Below are positions 12,360 through 23,666 of a DNA stretch of 60,000 nucleotides, piece by piece (positions within the stretch are counted from its first letter, which is position 1; each line of letters starts with the position of its first letter). The notes below the pieces were generated by a model that worked only from the letters and a program-made list of their open reading frames with translations, had not been told where the DNA came from and searched no databases. A program made the translations under genes and the position numbers. Source of the DNA: Gnetum montanum. Its lineage: Eukaryota > Streptophyta > Gnetopsida > Gnetales > Gnetaceae. The stretch covers positions 557,705 to 617,704 of the forward strand of contig MNCI01004594.1 of assembly GCA_015680685.1 (NCBI GenBank). The letters are read 5' to 3'.

Positions 12360-13690
12360 GAGCCACTCTCCGATCAATTTCCATACAAACTCCTCTTTGC
12401 AAGAGCAATCGATAAGGAGATGCCCACAAGATCAACTTGGTTTAGCAACATCCTCACCTATCTCTCAACACAAGAATTACCAAAAGAGTGGGATCATCGG
12501 AAGAAGCAGCAGTTTCTTCACAAGGCCAAGCACTTCATGGAAATCAATGGATACCTTTAAAAGGTGTGTACATATTGCTTGGTTCAATGGTGCATCCCTG
12601 ATGTGGATACACTATGTGTCCTTCAAGATGCTCATGAGGGTCCTTGTGGGGGCCACTATCTTGGATGACACACAGCCATTAAGATCCTACTTGCGACATA
12701 TTACTAGCCCACACTCTTCAAAGATGTGTTATGGTTCACGTGCTCCTGTGAACGATGTCAAAGAGATGGTGGGATGACTGCACGAATGGAGGAACCCCAA
12801 CAATGGATCTAGCCACTAGAACCCTTCTATATTTGAGGCATCGACTTCATGGATCCCATCACACCCATGTCCAATGAGAAGGTGTACATCATTTTCACAA
12901 TAGACTACTATACTAAGTGGACAAAGGCAGCAGCCGTCACCAACTGTTCCTCAAACGTAGCTGCACGATTTGTCCAACAACAAATCATGAACAGGTTTGG
13001 GGTGCCATGTGCACTCATTTTAGACAACAGAACTTATTTCATGGGCACTACTTTTTGTAAACTTATGCAACACCTGGGGGTCGAACATAAATTTATAACA
13101 CCTTACCACCCCCAAGCCAACGGGCAAGACGAAGTCACAAATAGGGAGATTACAAGGATCCTAACTAGGACCATTAGCAAATATAGGAGGGATTGGAGTA
13201 CAAAACTTAATGATGCCCTCTAGGCCTATCGCTCCACATGGAAACTTCCTATAGGCTACTCTCCTTATGAGTTAGTGTATGAGAAACTACCAAAACTTCT
13301 AGTTCAGGCAAAACTCTGAACACTATCTATTGCTAGTGACTTGTGTTTTGACTTATCACTAGCACAATGAGAACAACTCATCAACTTGAATGTGCTAGAT
13401 GAGAATTGATTAGTAGCCCTATCATCAAATGAAATCCACAAGGCCCATAATAAAAAACACCATGATCTTCAGATTCGAAAGGTAACGTTTCAACGTGCAG
13501 ATAAGGTACTCTATTAGAACCCCACACATGTACTGCAACGTACTAAGTTTCAAAAACTGTGGAAGGGACCTTATATTGTTTCTGAAACCTTTCCGTCCGA
13601 GGCCTTGCTTATACACAAACCTGAGGATCCCACAAAAACACAGTTAGTTAATATACAACAATTAAAACATGAAATCCAATGAACTAGCGC
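12360..13690 (+). pseudogene. Integrase of element A
   Basis: The N-terminal HHCC zinc module is readable at 12560-12780 (DAHEGPCGGHY, then CSCERCQRDGG). The core at 12849-13223 carries the catalytic triad: Asp in TIDYYTKW, Asp in LILDNRTYF and Glu in GQDEVTNREI, with the hallmark ITPYHPQANGQ. The C-terminal part includes YSPYELVYEKLPKL and KVLY.NPTHVLQRTKFQKLW, and ends near VNIQQLKHEIQ at 13680. It would join the cDNA copy to the host chromosome. Stops and frame changes are present, but all three catalytic residues survive. I see no chromodomain, consistent with the non-chromovirus branch. Confidence 0.85.
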
Positions 13691-14702
13691 ACTACCCCCT
13701 CATCACATAGCCAACCTCATTCCATTTTTTAGATCTCCTCCTCTCAACTTAGGCATGGGGGAGATCACCTTCCACGCTAATCAATTCTACTAGCCCCTCA
13801 GTTATTTTTGCAAGTTTTTATTTTACACCTTTTTGTTTTTCTTTCTTTATTTAATTATCTATTTATTTGTTTATATATATATATATATATATTCTTTGTT
13901 TATTTTATACTTTTCATTAACAAGTCATCTTATTGTCACAGGATGTACTGGTACGGTGGTTTCTCTTTGCGATGGGTTGCATAATATGGTCCACCTAATA
14001 TATCTAACTCCCACCTTCACATTATTATTCTAAGTAGTCACATTAAACTCTCATTTCATGTAACAGGCAATCAGTCCACATCATCCGCCCATCCACCCAC
14101 TCCATGGTTTTCCTTTTTTTGGAAACATGCAATCCCTTTCAATTAAATACAACTTTAATTAATTCATGACTTGCGTAGTTTCCATACTTAAGAAGGACCC
14201 AACGGTTTGAACAAGGTGTGACTTCAAGGGGAATGCAACATTCTTTGTACTTTTCTATTCCCTTGTATGCGAGCATGTGTCCTCATGGACTTCTTACCAC
14301 TCCATATCCTCTCCTACCCGAAAGTCACTTGGCCATTTGGCCTTGCATGGTGTGGCCATTTGGCCATACCCACGTTATGCCTTTGAATTTTTTCCATTTG
14401 TACAAATAGCTAGGGGATTTTTTCCATTTTTCAATTCCAGCACTTCTTTCCGAGCACAAACCGTTTCCACCACGTGTCCCAATCAAATCATTCTTTCAAC
14501 CCTTTAGCAACTGAAGGTATGCTATTCATCATGCGGGGAACACTATAAATTGCTACTCATGTCTTATTTTTTTTGTCTAACCCCTCAACTATACTCCAAG
14601 GAACCTAATAGGATGCATGTGCCATTTTCATAGCTTGGTCAAAATAAGAAGGTGTATGATTACCATTTTTAGCAACTTATACACACATTTTAATTCATAG
14701 TT
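13691..14702 (+). promoter_or_regulatory. Spacer between integrase and ORF3 of element A
   Basis: About 1 kb without coding sequence. It starts with a polypurine run, CATGGGGGAGATC at 13754-13766, whose counterpart follows integrase in B and C. T-rich sequence and a (TA)n run at about 13872-13892 come next. TTGGCCATTTGGCC-type repeats lie near 14330-14370. A TATA-like CACTATAAATTG near 14546 sits about 155 bp before the ORF3 ATG and could serve a separate ORF3 transcript. That role is inferred from position only. Confidence 0.4.
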
Positions 14703-17516
14703 ATGCTATTACTACAAATGGCACCCAAACTAAGGCATCCAATGGAAGAAGGACCATCCTAACCAAGGGACAAGCGATTGAGAATGGGAAGAGGATGAGG
14801 TGCACAACCTCTAGAGCATGCAGAGGGCTCACACACAACTGGCCCCCTCCACAAAGAACCTGACATGGAATCTGTTTGTCAAATTTTCGAAGTGGATGTT
14901 CCTGGCGAACAATCGCAAAGTGATGAGACTCCTGTGGTAGTGCCACAACTTGAGGTCACCTTGACCCAAGCTTGTGTTGATGCTATTAAGCCAAGGGAGC
15001 TACAATGAATGGTCCTTTAGGAGTTGAACTTTAGACCGTTTCTAGAGAATGCACCAGAGGAAGTCAAAACCCAATTGCAAAATTCTCCTATGTGGCCAAT
15101 CATCACCTCCAGTGGTGAATGGTACCTAGGTGAAACTTACCTCTTTTGGACGAATCGGCAGCTGGGGTCTAGAGTAAGAATCAAAGACATTCATATCTCT
15201 TACTCTACCGAAGCAATTACCCAAGCTCTGGGGTTTCCAGAGATTGAAGCTAATGTGGTAGAGATTCCTAAACAAGTAAACCCCGAGGTAAAAGGGGAGT
15301 GGATCAGGCGGTGCTATGGGGTAGAATGCAAGGATTTTGGCACCCTAACCACCGCAAAGAGGATTTATTCAAAAATCACGTCTTACCATTTGAATCCAAT
15401 GGTAAGACCCAGCAAGATCATAGCCTTCTCAACTTGTGCATGTGCTGCTCTAAGCGGAAAGTTCCCCATCAACCTTCCACAGTTACTTTTCCTAGAGATT
15501 GAAATGAGATTTGCTAAGAATGAACATGAAAGTTGAGCTCTACCCTTTCCCTGCCTAATCAAAAAATTGTGTAAACAGGTAGGGATAGCACGATACGCCA
15601 ATGACACACTTCGTCATGCCCTAATTACCTCGTGGTGAGAGATGATGAAGGACAAGACTCTGGCCACAACACAACTCAAGGAAGAGCAGCAACCACCTCC
15701 ACCACCTATGCAAGAAACAAGGTCAGGCTCGCAGACAATCACAGAACACATACGTGAGATTCAACAATCGCTCTTGAGTCAACAAGAGTGATTAGTAGGA
15801 ACTGGTGGAGGATAAGACCCTTTAGTCTATCACCCTACGATGAGCCATCTTGAGCAAGTGGCTCGATCAGTAAGTCTACTAAAGAGAGTAGGGCCGATGT
15901 TTTCTATTGCTCGAGCACAGGTGCCTACTAGAACAGATCCTAGTGTCCGAGAAGTAATGGTGTCCACCCAATAGTTATTTCCTAAAATTTTAGGAAATGC
16001 CGCTATTTTTTTAGTGTACTTGGAGGATGGTGAGGGGGTGACTGTCCTAGTGATGCAACACCAGGGACAAGAAGTTGCGGCTAAAGTGGTTACTGACACA
16101 ATCACTATGGCACTTAATGCACCTGTGGTGCCTATATTGGATGTACATGGACTTGAAGATGTACAGATGTCCGCAAGAACTTCACATAGCAGGATCAATG
16201 CAGCCAAACATGAAGAGTTATTGGACCGACTGGTGGGAACACAGCAAGCGCTTCCAGATGTCTTTGATCTTCTGAACAACATTATTTTGACCTAGTCAGA
16301 GCTGCTTTCAACAAGGGGCAAGTGCCTCATCTTGGAGGAGCAACTTGAAGCAGCATCAGTGGATCATCAACGCTTGGCTATGGAAGTTGCCTAATTAAGG
16401 GCCCAACTTGCTGATCCAGCTCTCCTCAATTGTGAACTCACGAAGGATGAAGCTTTTCAATAGCTTCAAACCAAACTTTAGAAGGTTGAGGATGAGTGGG
16501 AGTTGGCAATCTTTAACAAGTCCTTAACAAATGCTCATGCTTACCATCTAAACAAGGACTTGGCAGAGGTTCGCCAGGAGAATGTTAGGCTGACTGCAAA
16601 AGTTCATCGCCTATGTAATGTTGGTGTGGAGAATCAACACATGAAAAACTTTATCCATCAATAGAAGGAGGAGCTAGCTAGGGTAAACACTAATGTGAGG
16701 GAATTAGTAGCTAAAAATTGTAATTTATCTATGGAGGAAGTTTGAATCTTGCAACAAAAATTAGCAATTGAAATTGTCGCTTGGAAAATGAGGCCCTTAA
16801 GTTTGAACAAGTTAAAAATAAATATAGGGACCAAGTGGGATTGCAAAAAGAAGTAAATGAAAAAAAGATTCAAGTCGCAAAGGCTAAAATGAACCAGGCA
16901 CTCTAACAGCTCAAGGAAGGAGGTGAGGTGTGGCAACCCATCTTCGACAGATTGAATGCCTACAACTAGGCTAAGATCCATCTCAAGGAGCTACAAATTA
17001 AAGAGATGATAGAGTACATGGAGTTAGCCAATCTCCATTATGCAAACCTGGCAATGCTAATAGCTAGAAGGCCGCAGTCAGACCTGGAGAACTAAGTGGC
17101 CACCTCATATTCTTTATACGAGGAAAAGTTCCAAGTGCATAAAGAAACAAAGCAAAAGCTAGAAATATCCAATGTAGAACTCAAAGTGCTTCGCACTCAT
17201 TTCGAAGGACAACGTATGGTTGATGAGAACTTGGCTCAACGAATGAACGACTACCAGCAGCTACAAACATCAATCAGAGCATTCGACATCAAACGAAAGC
17301 AATTCGCTGCTTGGTTCATCAATTTGAAGGAACTCTTTCCTGCACTTCCATGTCCTTGGGATGTTTCTATTCCGACACACATTGGTGAAGCTACCTGGAC
17401 AATGAATGATAACAGAAGTAAAGAGGATAAAATGAAGGCATTGTTGGAGGCTTTTCGATTACCTTCGGAGGTTGTAGCTATTGCAGGGCAACTGTCATCA
17501 ATGCCACAATAGCCAC
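14703..17516 (+). pseudogene. ORF3: long 3' gene of element A, function unknown
   Basis: One frame runs from the ATG at 14703 (or 14718, in a better context) to about 16770. A second frame continues to TAG at 17516, so one frameshift and roughly a dozen stops break a gene of about 900 codons. The N-terminus is basic and leads to a conserved domain (15024-15536) beginning ELNFRPFLENAPEEVKTQL, with GETYLFWTNRQLGSR and ALGFPEIEANV. This resembles the region often annotated as a 'putative plant transposon protein' in Athila-like elements, by recollection only. A middle part contains YHPTMSHLEQVARSV. From about 16300 to 17300 the sequence is Glu/Lys/Leu/Gln-rich and probably coiled-coil. The C-terminal part contains CPWDVSIPTHIGEATW. 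No signal peptide or membrane anchor was evident, so an envelope role is not supported. A diverged copy lies at 41270-44110. Confidence 0.7.
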
Positions 17517-17780
17517 ATGCACCAGAAGCTGGTGAAGGCCTGTCAGAACCACCACCGCCAAGGACGGTGTGACCTTCTCTAGCAACTTTAGCATTTTTCG
17601 GCAGGGTGTTCAATTTTGTCTTTGAACACCACAATTTTGTAATTTATTTTTTCTATACACCTAGGCACTTGGTATGTTAATAGAGTTAGTGTGTGTGTAA
17701 ATGTGTTTCGTCACGTGTACAGTCAATAACTTCATACCTTCCAAATTGTAATAAACTCGAGGACAAGTTTTCACTCAGTC

Positions 17781-17789
17781 GTGGGGGTA
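17781..17789 (+). promoter_or_regulatory. Polypurine tract of element A
   Basis: GTGGGGGTA directly precedes the 3' LTR. The same block, preceded by TCAGTCG or TCAGTCA, precedes the 3' LTRs of B and C on the minus strand. It is the expected plus-strand primer site for reverse transcription. Confidence 0.75.
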
Positions 17790-18684
17790 TGATGAAGTGT
17801 TCGATTGATACATCAACTAGGCCACATTAACGAAGCCTCATTGACATGGCCGCATTAACGTGACCCCGTCAACGTATCCATCCATGCGTTAACATGACCC
17901 CGTTAACGCAGAGTCTATCTCTTGCTATAAATATGCATGCACCCGTAGCACTTATGGCATCTTTTGGAGTAGTTGTAGCCAAACTCTAGCAGTTTGTTCC
18001 TGTAAGAGTTAGAATATTTTCCAAGTGCCTACAGCAAGTGTGAGAAAGGTGTACTGTTCTTTATTTGAGTGCTAATGTACCTAAGCCCATTGGTGTGACT
18101 AGCAATAAAGACAAGCTTTTTGAGCATTCCTTGAAACATTTGGATTTAATCACTTAAGCATTTTAATAGTTTAATAGTTCAACGCTTTAATAATTTTAGA
18201 AGCTTTTATTGTTATCATTTTATAGTTATTGTCCTTTCATATTTTATGAGAACCGTAGGCATGACCATCTCGAACATAAATCAAACACTTTGTAACCCAG
18301 TGACGCTCATTGTCTGGTAACCCAACAACGGTTAGGGTATGCTCAGAATGTGCATGGAAAATGGGATCGGTTGCTTATGCTAAGGATAGTTAAACGATAA
18401 AGTAGAACAATTGTAATTTACACAACTTTCCATTTCCCACAATTAAAGAATTAGATTTTTAAAGATAAAAGAGAAAACCAATAAAAATCATTTGCCTCAA
18501 TCTCACTTAGCCATTTCGTTAGAACACCACAAGTGAGGTTGGGAAGACAACGACCATTCTAACTAAGTCTTGCTGGCTAGAGTTTGGTGTATGCAAGAGT
18601 TTGTAGTCTAAGGAATTCGACCGAGTTACGCATGAACGCCCATAATTTGTATGGTTGGGCGTAGGGGTACCTCGCCACCAATCA
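17790..18684 (+). repeat. 3' LTR of element A
   Basis: 895 bp, starting TGATGAAGTG and ending CACCAATCA. It contains the CGTTAACG-type word cluster at about 17805-17915, an intact TATA box TATAAATA at 17936-17943, and AATAAA at 18104-18109. The TATA box is 146 bp from the LTR start, so U3 is unusually short. This copy preserves the palindromes and TATA box better than the 5' LTR. GCATG at 18685-18689 immediately after it completes the target duplication. Confidence 0.9.
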
Positions 18685-19923
18685 GCATGCATTAATAAAA
18701 TGATTCTTCTTGTTGAACTCCAATTTCGAGTAATTGTCCTATGTTCTATCTGCATAATATTTGGATGTTTCTCATTAAAATAAATCTCGCTTCTATTAAT
18801 TCGAGAACCTACACATTCTTCATATTTGAAGGGAAGGTCTTTCTAGAATTTGGAGCTTGTGGTAGTGCTAGAAGTTTTAATGGATTGAGATTGTGACATC
18901 GATTGATTTGTTGTTGTGCTTCATCCTTTTGTGTGAGATTTCTTCAGCATATTTTAGGTGAAAATATTGGCCTCTCTTCCATTTATTGTATTATTAGGAT
19001 TTATGTACATTTCTAGGGGATGGATTCTATTAAATTATTTCTATAGATTGGTGCATTTTGTGGAAATTTATGGATATTTATTTGATCAAATAGATATGAA
19101 AATTTTGTAATCTGATTTACCCATGTAATTGCTATAATTATCCATATTTCCATTGATTCTACATATGGGTTTTACTATTAATGAATAGATTGTAATAGTT
19201 TGCATTATTAATTTGCCAAATTTGTCTTTGTTGTTAAGATTTTCATTTTTGTGTGATTGGTGATTTGATTCATGAGTATAAGTATTTCCTTCTCTTTTCA
19301 TAAACTTTGGGATGTGGATTTTGTCCCTATGTTTAGAGCCTTAATTGTTACCATGTTGCCTCTATACTATATCTGTGAGCTTCATTCATTTACAAGAATT
19401 CTTTTTATGTGCTTGTGATTTCATTGATTTGTGTGAGCTAGATTTCTATCTTAGTATTTTTTTTATTTCTGTTTGACATGTTTCCATAATTGTTGAACCT
19501 TGTTTTCCATTGTCTTCAATGTCTTGGAAGAGTATCGCCCACTTTTTCACTATTTCAACTCTTGTTCTGCTCAAACAAAAACATCTTTGAAGTCAAAAAG
19601 ATATCTTTCTCACATTGCAGGAATCTCAAAAAGGCATCTTACTAGAGTGTAAGACATCTTTCCTACTTGCAAAACATCTTTTCAAACCACAAAATGTCTT
19701 ATCCTTCTAAAAGATGTCTTACTAGGAAGAAAGGCGTCTTCTTGTATACAAGACATATTTCCTACTAGTGAGTTTTAAAACAATTATCTTTTTTGAAGCC
19801 TAAACCTCCAATCTATATTCAAATTGGTCTTCTTAGATTCTGTAACATCTCAAACTCATCCCAAATTTAACCTTGTATCATTTGTCAAGATCCCAAAAGT
19901 TGATGCACTCTTGTTTAGAAAAT
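18685..19923 (+). repeat. 3' LTR of element D, right part
   Basis: Resumes with the duplicated GCATG and then CATTAATAAAATGATTCTTCTT, matching 581 onward of the 5' LTR. It includes a cluster of AAGACATCTT/AAGATGTCTT words at about 19580-19760, with AAAGATATCTTT near 19600. Similarity to the 5' LTR ends near 19915, just after GATGCACTCTTGTTT. Confidence 0.8.
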
Positions 19924-21502
19924 ATGGTGGTGGAAGTGGGAGTAAAAGAGGGCGTGAACAATAGCATTGATGAGGTGCATTGATTCAACCCCTAAAACTA
20001 GGAGCATTCTTTGGTAAGCATTTCCCATGATTCCATAAATACTATGGTTGTTCAAAAACAAGATTTTTGAAAGATTGTTCACTCTTCATGTTGTAGCTCA
20101 TTCTGTATGACCCACGTACCATGGCAGTGCTATTCTTGCATTTTTTAGCCAAAAAAAAAACTCCAAGTAAATCAGGTCTCCACTACAGAGTTCACCCAAC
20201 AAACTACCAAATCAAACTCAACATTTTATTAACTAGGTTCACCTAGTTTGGGTCCTTGTCATAGTTTGTGGTTATGAACATACTACATATCCTAAAATTA
20301 TAAATACTATAGCTTATGTGATGTAATTCTTTTAACTATTTTTGAAAACATGCAACTTTAATTGTTGCCCTTATTTTTCTATGAAAAATGCCCAAAAATG
20401 CATAAACATGCATCATATTCATATTGCTCAATGTATGAATTTGATGGACAAGCTTTTATGTAAACTTGATCAATTGAATATTACATGTGTATTAAGTTGA
20501 AAATTTTTAAATCACCCTTCATACCAGTTATATGCCATAATTTTTTAAGTTGTCTTGTTCTATGCATCTCCCAAGTCAATAGAATGCGAATGCGACCATA
20601 AGGTTTTAATAAATTGCCAAAAATGACATGCAAAAACTTCTATATGAGGAAAGATGATTCAAGGAAAACCAGGTAAGAAAAACAAAATACAATCTAAACA
20701 CTATACACTCTATTTGGGTAGACAAGGAAAACAAAATAAAAATCCAAACACCGTACACTATATTTAGGTATAAGTAACAAATAAAAAATTAATACCCTTC
20801 AAGTTGCTAGAAAAAATAAAAATTTGACATAATTTAAGACTTGGTATCTCATAAAATGTCAAATTTTGTAAGTAAAATTATACAGCAAATTCAATGGTAA
20901 ATTTTTTTTATGTAAACTCACCCATATTTCACTTTTACATAGACTTTCCTCTCTCCATGTTAACTCGAATGTACACTCATGACTAGATGATAGCATTTCC
21001 TCACTAACCCATTATGTATGCAAAGAGTGCTTCCTCACTAACCCATTATATATGCAAAAGATAAAACATGAAGGGTTATATTATTTTCTTTCTAAAAGTT
21101 GTCCATTAAAATATTGTGCTTATTTTATTGTCTTTGAAAATATCTTTCCATTATTGTCACTATTTTATTTTCTTAAAAAGTCATCTTTTTTGCCTTTTGG
21201 TTTGACTATTACAACGCTTCCTTGTATTGTTCATTTTGCCTTTTGGTTTAACAAGTCCTCCTTGTATTGTTCTTTCATTTGTTACAATCATATAAAAAGT
21301 ATCTCGTAGGAATGTCTCTTTTGTATTGTTCTTGTTCTTTCATTTTGGCCAAGAGGCCAATTACCAACCCTATCTAAGAGAATCATCTTTGATCCCAATA
21401 TAATAATTTAATAATTTTGTCATCATGACAAAGATAACCAATTACCAACCGATTAAACTTTGTCAATGGAAATAATTAGTTATCCTCATGATGCTTGGCT
21501 AA
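19924..21502. other. AT-rich intergenic DNA
   Basis: No convincing gene. Small local duplications are visible. A unit with AACAAAATA...CCAAACACCGTACACTATATTTAGGTA recurs about 60 bp apart near 20680-20775. A 33-bp tandem pair, TCCTCACTAACCCATTAT followed by TATGCAAA, lies at about 20998-21060. The open frame at 21052-21309 has no recognisable family. Confidence 0.5.
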
Positions 21503-21952
21503 GACTAGCTTAGAGAGAGATATATATATATATATCAATTGGCCTAAATGATTTTGAATAAGATGATTTTAACCAAGCCCAGCTACTAGATGAGGTAACA
21601 AGATATCTAAAAATGAAATCACTCATCCATCCTTTATTTCTCTACCTCTTTCTCAATTTAGTTTTACACTCTTGATCAAATTTGTTCTATCTTTGTTTGT
21701 TTATGGCATTTTTAAGCATTATTTATGGGAGAGATTTATTTCTCAAAAATGCAATGAACAAACAAAGAGAACAAACTTGACCAAAAGGGTAAAACTAAAT
21801 TGAAAAAGGGGTAGAGAAACAAAGGATAGATAAGTGATTCCATTTTTAGATATCTTGTTATCTCGTCTAGTAGTTGAACTTGGTTAGAATCATCTTATTT
21901 AAAATCATATTGGCCAATTGATAAAGATACATATATATACATCTAAACTAGT
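21503..21952. repeat. Long inverted repeat (foldback, MITE-like)
   Basis: Left arm 21503-21715 and right arm 21745-21952 are inverted copies around a loop of about 29 bp. Paired landmarks include TATCAATTGGCC with its complement, AACAAGATATCTAAAAATG with CATTTTTAGATATCTTGTT, and CAATTTAGTTTTAC with GTAAAACTAAATTG. By eye the arms match at well over 80% of positions. A transcript would fold into a ~200-bp hairpin. No coding capacity or clear target duplication was seen, so the class is uncertain. Confidence 0.75.
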
Positions 21953-23666
21953 TTATATACACAAATGTTTCTATTTCGTTTAAAAACCAATGTTCAAATG
22001 TGGCAATGTTGACAAACTTCACCCTTCTCCCACCCACCATTGTACCATCTGAGTGCCTCTATGCTAAAATAACTTTTTCATCAAATTATTATTTTGGATA
22101 ATGCAGATAATGTACATTAGTTTTGATTTTTGCTTTACATGTGAAACTTAATTCTAAATGAAATAATTTGAGATTTTATTAATTTGTAAGATACAAAACA
22201 TTTTCTCAACCAAATAATAAATACAATCATATAAACACTATCTGATAGGGTTGTTTTTTTTTTTTTGTTGTTCTTGTTCTTTCATTTATTATTTATTACA
22301 ATCATATAGACACCTCATAGTACTCTTCCTTTTTGTTTTCCCTGTCGTGTTACAATCATCTAACCAGCATCTGATGAGATTGTTTGAATATTGAAGTCTC
22401 AATCATATAAACATCTCATAGCATTGAGTATCAACGTCTCGTAGAATTAAAATTAACCCTTGTTTAATATATACACTAATGGAGTACATGTAATAAATCA
22501 AGATCAGAAATATCCCCGCTCAAAAACCCCAATCAACACAGTTCTTACTGCTAAATAGAATTAAGGAAAAAATCCCCCCACCACATAGTTCTGCTACTAA
22601 AATCAATGCTTGGTAACGGTGAAATACAAAGAAAAATAGACAAGATCTTAGTTTTGCTTGCCCAACAAGTAATAGACACACGATGAAGTAGCAAATGAAA
22701 AAATAAAAATAAAAGACTCAGGTAACAACCACGTTTTATTGGGAAAAAATACAGGATTTAACACCTTTAAATTTATTATGTTGATAGTTCAAGTTTATGC
22801 AAAAATATGGGGTAATGAAGTGGGTGCCCACATACCTTCCATATAATGATACATATATGAAAACATATATAACTTCGTGTCCTCTTCACACTATTCCTTT
22901 AGCCGAACCCAACAATCGATTCATAGTAAAGATCAAACATCTCTAAATAAATGTAATTTTACGACCACCTTCCGAATGCCTGTCTCACCTGAATTAGCTA
23001 ACCGACCTTAAATTTCAAGTTATGATTCAGCTATCTGTTAAGCTGATCTATTAAGTTCGCAAAAAGAATCAACTCATCGGCTAACCTGTTAAGGCAAATA
23101 TAAACGAATTGATTTTTGGTTATGCTCTGCACCAACTAGCGCTTCTAGTTTTGCTTGCCAAACCACAAAACACAAGCTATAACCAGGTCAGTTTTTGCTT
23201 TAAAATTTCATACCCCAGCAAAGTGTCGTTTGGAATGCACGATTTCAAATACATTTTACTGATTGTCAAGCTCTAACTGATTAACAGCATCAAATGGCCT
23301 TGCAACATTACAAAATGGCCCTATATAAAAGGATTGCATCGATAGCCTTATTAAAATACCAAAATAAAATAGTTATTCTCATAATGCCCTTAATTGGGGA
23401 CTCGTTGCTAAGAAAAGAACAATCTTTGGTCGCGAAAGAAAAGAAATTTGACTATAATGGAAGGGGGAAAAAGTGAAACAACGTAGCATCATCAAACAAA
23501 TTTCCAAAACCATTCACATCGAACATTATCAAACAACTTAAGAACCAAACTACAAAAATTTCAACAGGTTTAACAAATCAATATATCCAAAATTTTATCC
23601 TCTTTTTCAAAATGGCAATTTTGAGTATTATCTAACTAACCATGCCACCTGCCTAAAGCACGTTGT
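21953..23666. other. Intergenic DNA downstream of RPL13, including its 3' UTR
   Basis: About 1.7 kb without a recognised gene. The part nearest 23666 should contain the RPL13 3' UTR and poly(A) site. No strong AATAAA was fixed there. The frame at 23294-23476 is on the opposite strand and shows no known motif. A T-run lies at about 22250-22266. Confidence 0.45.

Larger units (their letters stand above)
6511..18684 (+). mobile_element. Element A: full-length Athila/Tat-like Ty3/gypsy element with extra 3' gene
   Basis: 12,174 bp bounded by LTRs of identical length (895 bp), beginning TGATGAAG and ending AATCA, with a perfect 5-bp duplication GCATG on both sides. The order LTR, PBS, gag, protease, RT, RNase H, integrase, ORF3, polypurine tract, LTR is complete. 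A tRNA-Asp-like primer site, an FMDDF polymerase motif, no visible chromodomain and a long gene after integrase point to the Athila/Tat branch. Every coding region carries stops, so it is dead, but its structure is the best preserved in the window. It inserted into the 3' LTR of D and is therefore younger than D. Confidence 0.9.
98..19923 (+). mobile_element. Element D: old chromovirus-like Ty3/gypsy retrotransposon, split by element A
   Basis: Two similar ~1.7-1.8 kb LTRs flank a decayed gag and RNase H-integrase region on the plus strand. The 3' LTR is interrupted at 6510 by element A and resumes after 18684, so the element's own DNA is 98-6510 plus 18685-19923. The LTR starts are TGTAATGCCC and TGTAAGACCT, like the TGTAACACCC start common in plant Tekay/Del chromoviruses. 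A purine-rich stretch (AGTAGAGAGAA) precedes the 3' LTR at 6032. Gag is followed almost directly by the end of RT, so protease and most of RT appear deleted. No clear target duplication or primer-binding site was found, and the right end is uncertain by about 20 bp. Confidence 0.75.

Noticed and set aside
14277-14507. Open frame with SWTSYHSISSPTRKSL as a gene
   Set aside because: It lies in the non-coding spacer of element A, has no recognisable domain, and overlaps another chance frame.
16658-16981. Minus-strand open frame at 16658-16981
   Set aside because: It is the shadow of the coiled-coil part of ORF3 on the opposite strand.
14703-17516. ORF3 as a viral-type envelope gene
   Set aside because: No signal peptide, hydrophobic fusion segment or membrane anchor was seen; a coiled coil alone does not support that role.
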